From Planctomycetota bacterium (GTDB taxonomy: Bacteria > Planctomycetota > SZUA-567 > H5-PLA8), in assembly GCA_027493525.1 (NCBI GenBank), contig JAOSKN010000003.1, positions 930,001-994,000 on the forward strand: a stretch of 64,000 bases of DNA, written 5' to 3'. Below are positions 63,051 to 64,000 of the stretch, in pieces (the first letter of the stretch is position 1; every line of letters starts with the position of its first letter). Both the position numbers and the translations under genes were made by a program. A model generated the notes under the pieces. That model made no database searches. It was not told where the DNA came from and saw only the letters and a list, made by a program, of their open reading frames with translations.

Positions 63051-64000
63051 TTACACCGCCAGCGTCTCCTGCGGCGCCTCGATCGTCTTCCGCTGCGCGA
63101 TCGAATCCAGGATCGCCCGCGCGACCACCAGGTTCTTCCAGCCGTCCACCAAGCTCGGATACGGCGCCTTCTTGTTCAGGATGCAGTCGGCGAAATGCCG
63201 CAACTGGTTCCCATAGCCCGTCCGCTCCCAGGCCGAAAGCGTATGGTGCGGCTCCCAGACCTGCGTGTCGTTGCCCCAGAAGGCCCGCGCGGCCTCGTTC
63301 ATCCGCTTCCCGGTCCGATAGGTCACGCGCCCCAGGTCGTCCACGCGCACGACGGCCTTCCCGTCGCCGACCAGTTCGAGCCCCGTGTACCAGCCGTTGA
63401 ACGAATCCTGCAGGTTCAGGAAGCCCACGCGCCCATCCTGCCCCTCGAGCGTCGCCTGGTAGACCTTCGCGTTCTTCTGGCCGTGGCAGCGGAAGGCCGA
63501 GACCCGCGCGACCTCGCCCAGGAAGTGCCGCAGCAGGTCGATCGGATGCCCGCCCTGCACCAGCATGTAGCTCCAATCCTCGTCCGAATTCCCCCAGCCG
63601 GAATCCGCCGGGAGCGCCCCCGTCGGCCACGTCGTGTACTTCGATTCCACCGAAAGCAGCTTGCCGAAGCCTTCGCTCTTCGAAAGCTCCTCGGCGATCC
63701 GCACCGGCCCGGCGTGGCGCATCATGTGCCCCACCTGCCCGACCAAGCCCTTCTTCACCGACAGCTCCGCGAGCTTCCGCGCGCCCTCGACCGTCGGCGC
63801 GGTCGGCTTCTCAACGAACAGATGGCAGCCGGCCTCCAGCACGCGCAGCCCGATGTCCAGGTGCATCTGCGGCGGGCCGACGACCATGCACGCCTCGGGC
63901 CTGGCCTCCGCCAGCATCTTCTCGATGTCCGTGTAGGCCGCCCGCGCGCCGAAGTTCCGCGCGTTCCGTTCGGCCAGTTCTTGCTGCAAATCGCAGACCG
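63051..64000 (-). CDS. Gfo/Idh/MocA family oxidoreductase, 5' partial
   Basis: The frame is open to the window edge, so the N-terminal Rossmann start (the GxGxxG region) is cut off; what remains begins just after a VCD segment. HLFVEKPTAPTVEGA carries the EKP signature for NAD(P)-dependent sugar dehydrogenases; GQVGHMMRHAGP and the substrate-side QGGHPIDLLRHFLG follow. GWYTGLELVGDGKAVVRVDD is the C-terminal beta sheet. It oxidises an unknown sugar or inositol, often with an IolE-like isomerase such as the next gene downstream. Confidence 0.88.
   Translation of the reverse strand, partial: VCDLQQELAERNARNFGARAAYTDIEKMLAEARPEACMVVGPPQMHLDIGLRVLEAGCHLFVEKPTAPTVEGARKLAELSVKKGLVGQVGHMMRHAGPVRIAEELSKSEGFGKLLSVESKYTTWPTGALPADSGWGNSDEDWSYMLVQGGHPIDLLRHFLGEVARVSAFRCHGQKNAKVYQATLEGQDGRVGFLNLQDSFNGWYTGLELVGDGKAVVRVDDLGRVTYRTGKRMNEAARAFWGNDTQVWEPHHTLSAWERTGYGNQLRHFADCILNKKAPYPSLVDGWKNLVVARAILDSIAQRKTIEAPQETLAV

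Overview
The window is a high-GC (by eye about two thirds G+C), densely coded piece of a Gram-negative-type bacterial chromosome. No rRNA, tRNA, CRISPR array, integrase or transposase is visible. The gene content fits an uncultured Planctomycetota or similar PVC-group lineage: a futalosine-pathway menaquinone gene (mqnA), ResB/CcsA system II cytochrome c maturation, a transmembrane Ser/Thr kinase with an MshEN-type N-terminus, a sulfatase, a CehA/McbA metallohydrolase, PhyH, Gfo/Idh and TIM-barrel sugar isomerase genes, PocR-type AraC regulators and many secreted orphans. The taxonomic call is inference. murD shows that the organism makes peptidoglycan.

Layout. 1-8.0 kb: a truncated GlcG/HbpS-like gene with a strong terminator, resB-ccsA, sthA and a zinc-ribbon SpoU methyltransferase. 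8.0-14.5 kb: a secreted orphan, an HTH/pseudo-receiver protein, a PrcB-like protein, a PhyH dioxygenase and two tandem secreted paralogs of unknown family. 14.5-17.9 kb: a reverse-strand run of cvpA, truA, mqnA and a GT2. 17.9-24 kb: an AT-rich patch with a small XRE regulator, a single-TM protein, two overlapping Fur paralogs, a PDZ protein and membrane proteins. 24-31 kb: an ABM-fold protein followed by an unusual aldo/keto reductase-chlorite dismutase fusion, then glnD, a 55-aa membrane protein and murD. 31-43 kb: CehA-type hydrolase, DinB, PDZ-like protein, mutY, a HEAT protein, a GH67-like glycosidase and two short receiver proteins. 43-54.8 kb: sulfatase, transglutaminase-like, BNR and AraC genes, an enolase-superfamily enzyme, a Ser/Thr kinase, arginase and bioA. 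54.8-64 kb: a translationally coupled lipoprotein/PpiC/aminotransferase set, a Sel1 lipoprotein, GNAT, AraC, a GH5/GH39-like glycosidase, a sugar isomerase and a truncated Gfo/Idh oxidoreductase.

Three points stand out. (1) The AKR-Cld fusion at 24476-26314 keeps a plausible heme ligand in its Cld half but has lost the AKR catalytic lysine. (2) A family of intergenic elements built from 7-nt periodic repeats occurs at four places, two of them as facing inverted arms. (3) Four genes are broken by single-base length changes in homopolymers, which looks like assembly error but should be tested.
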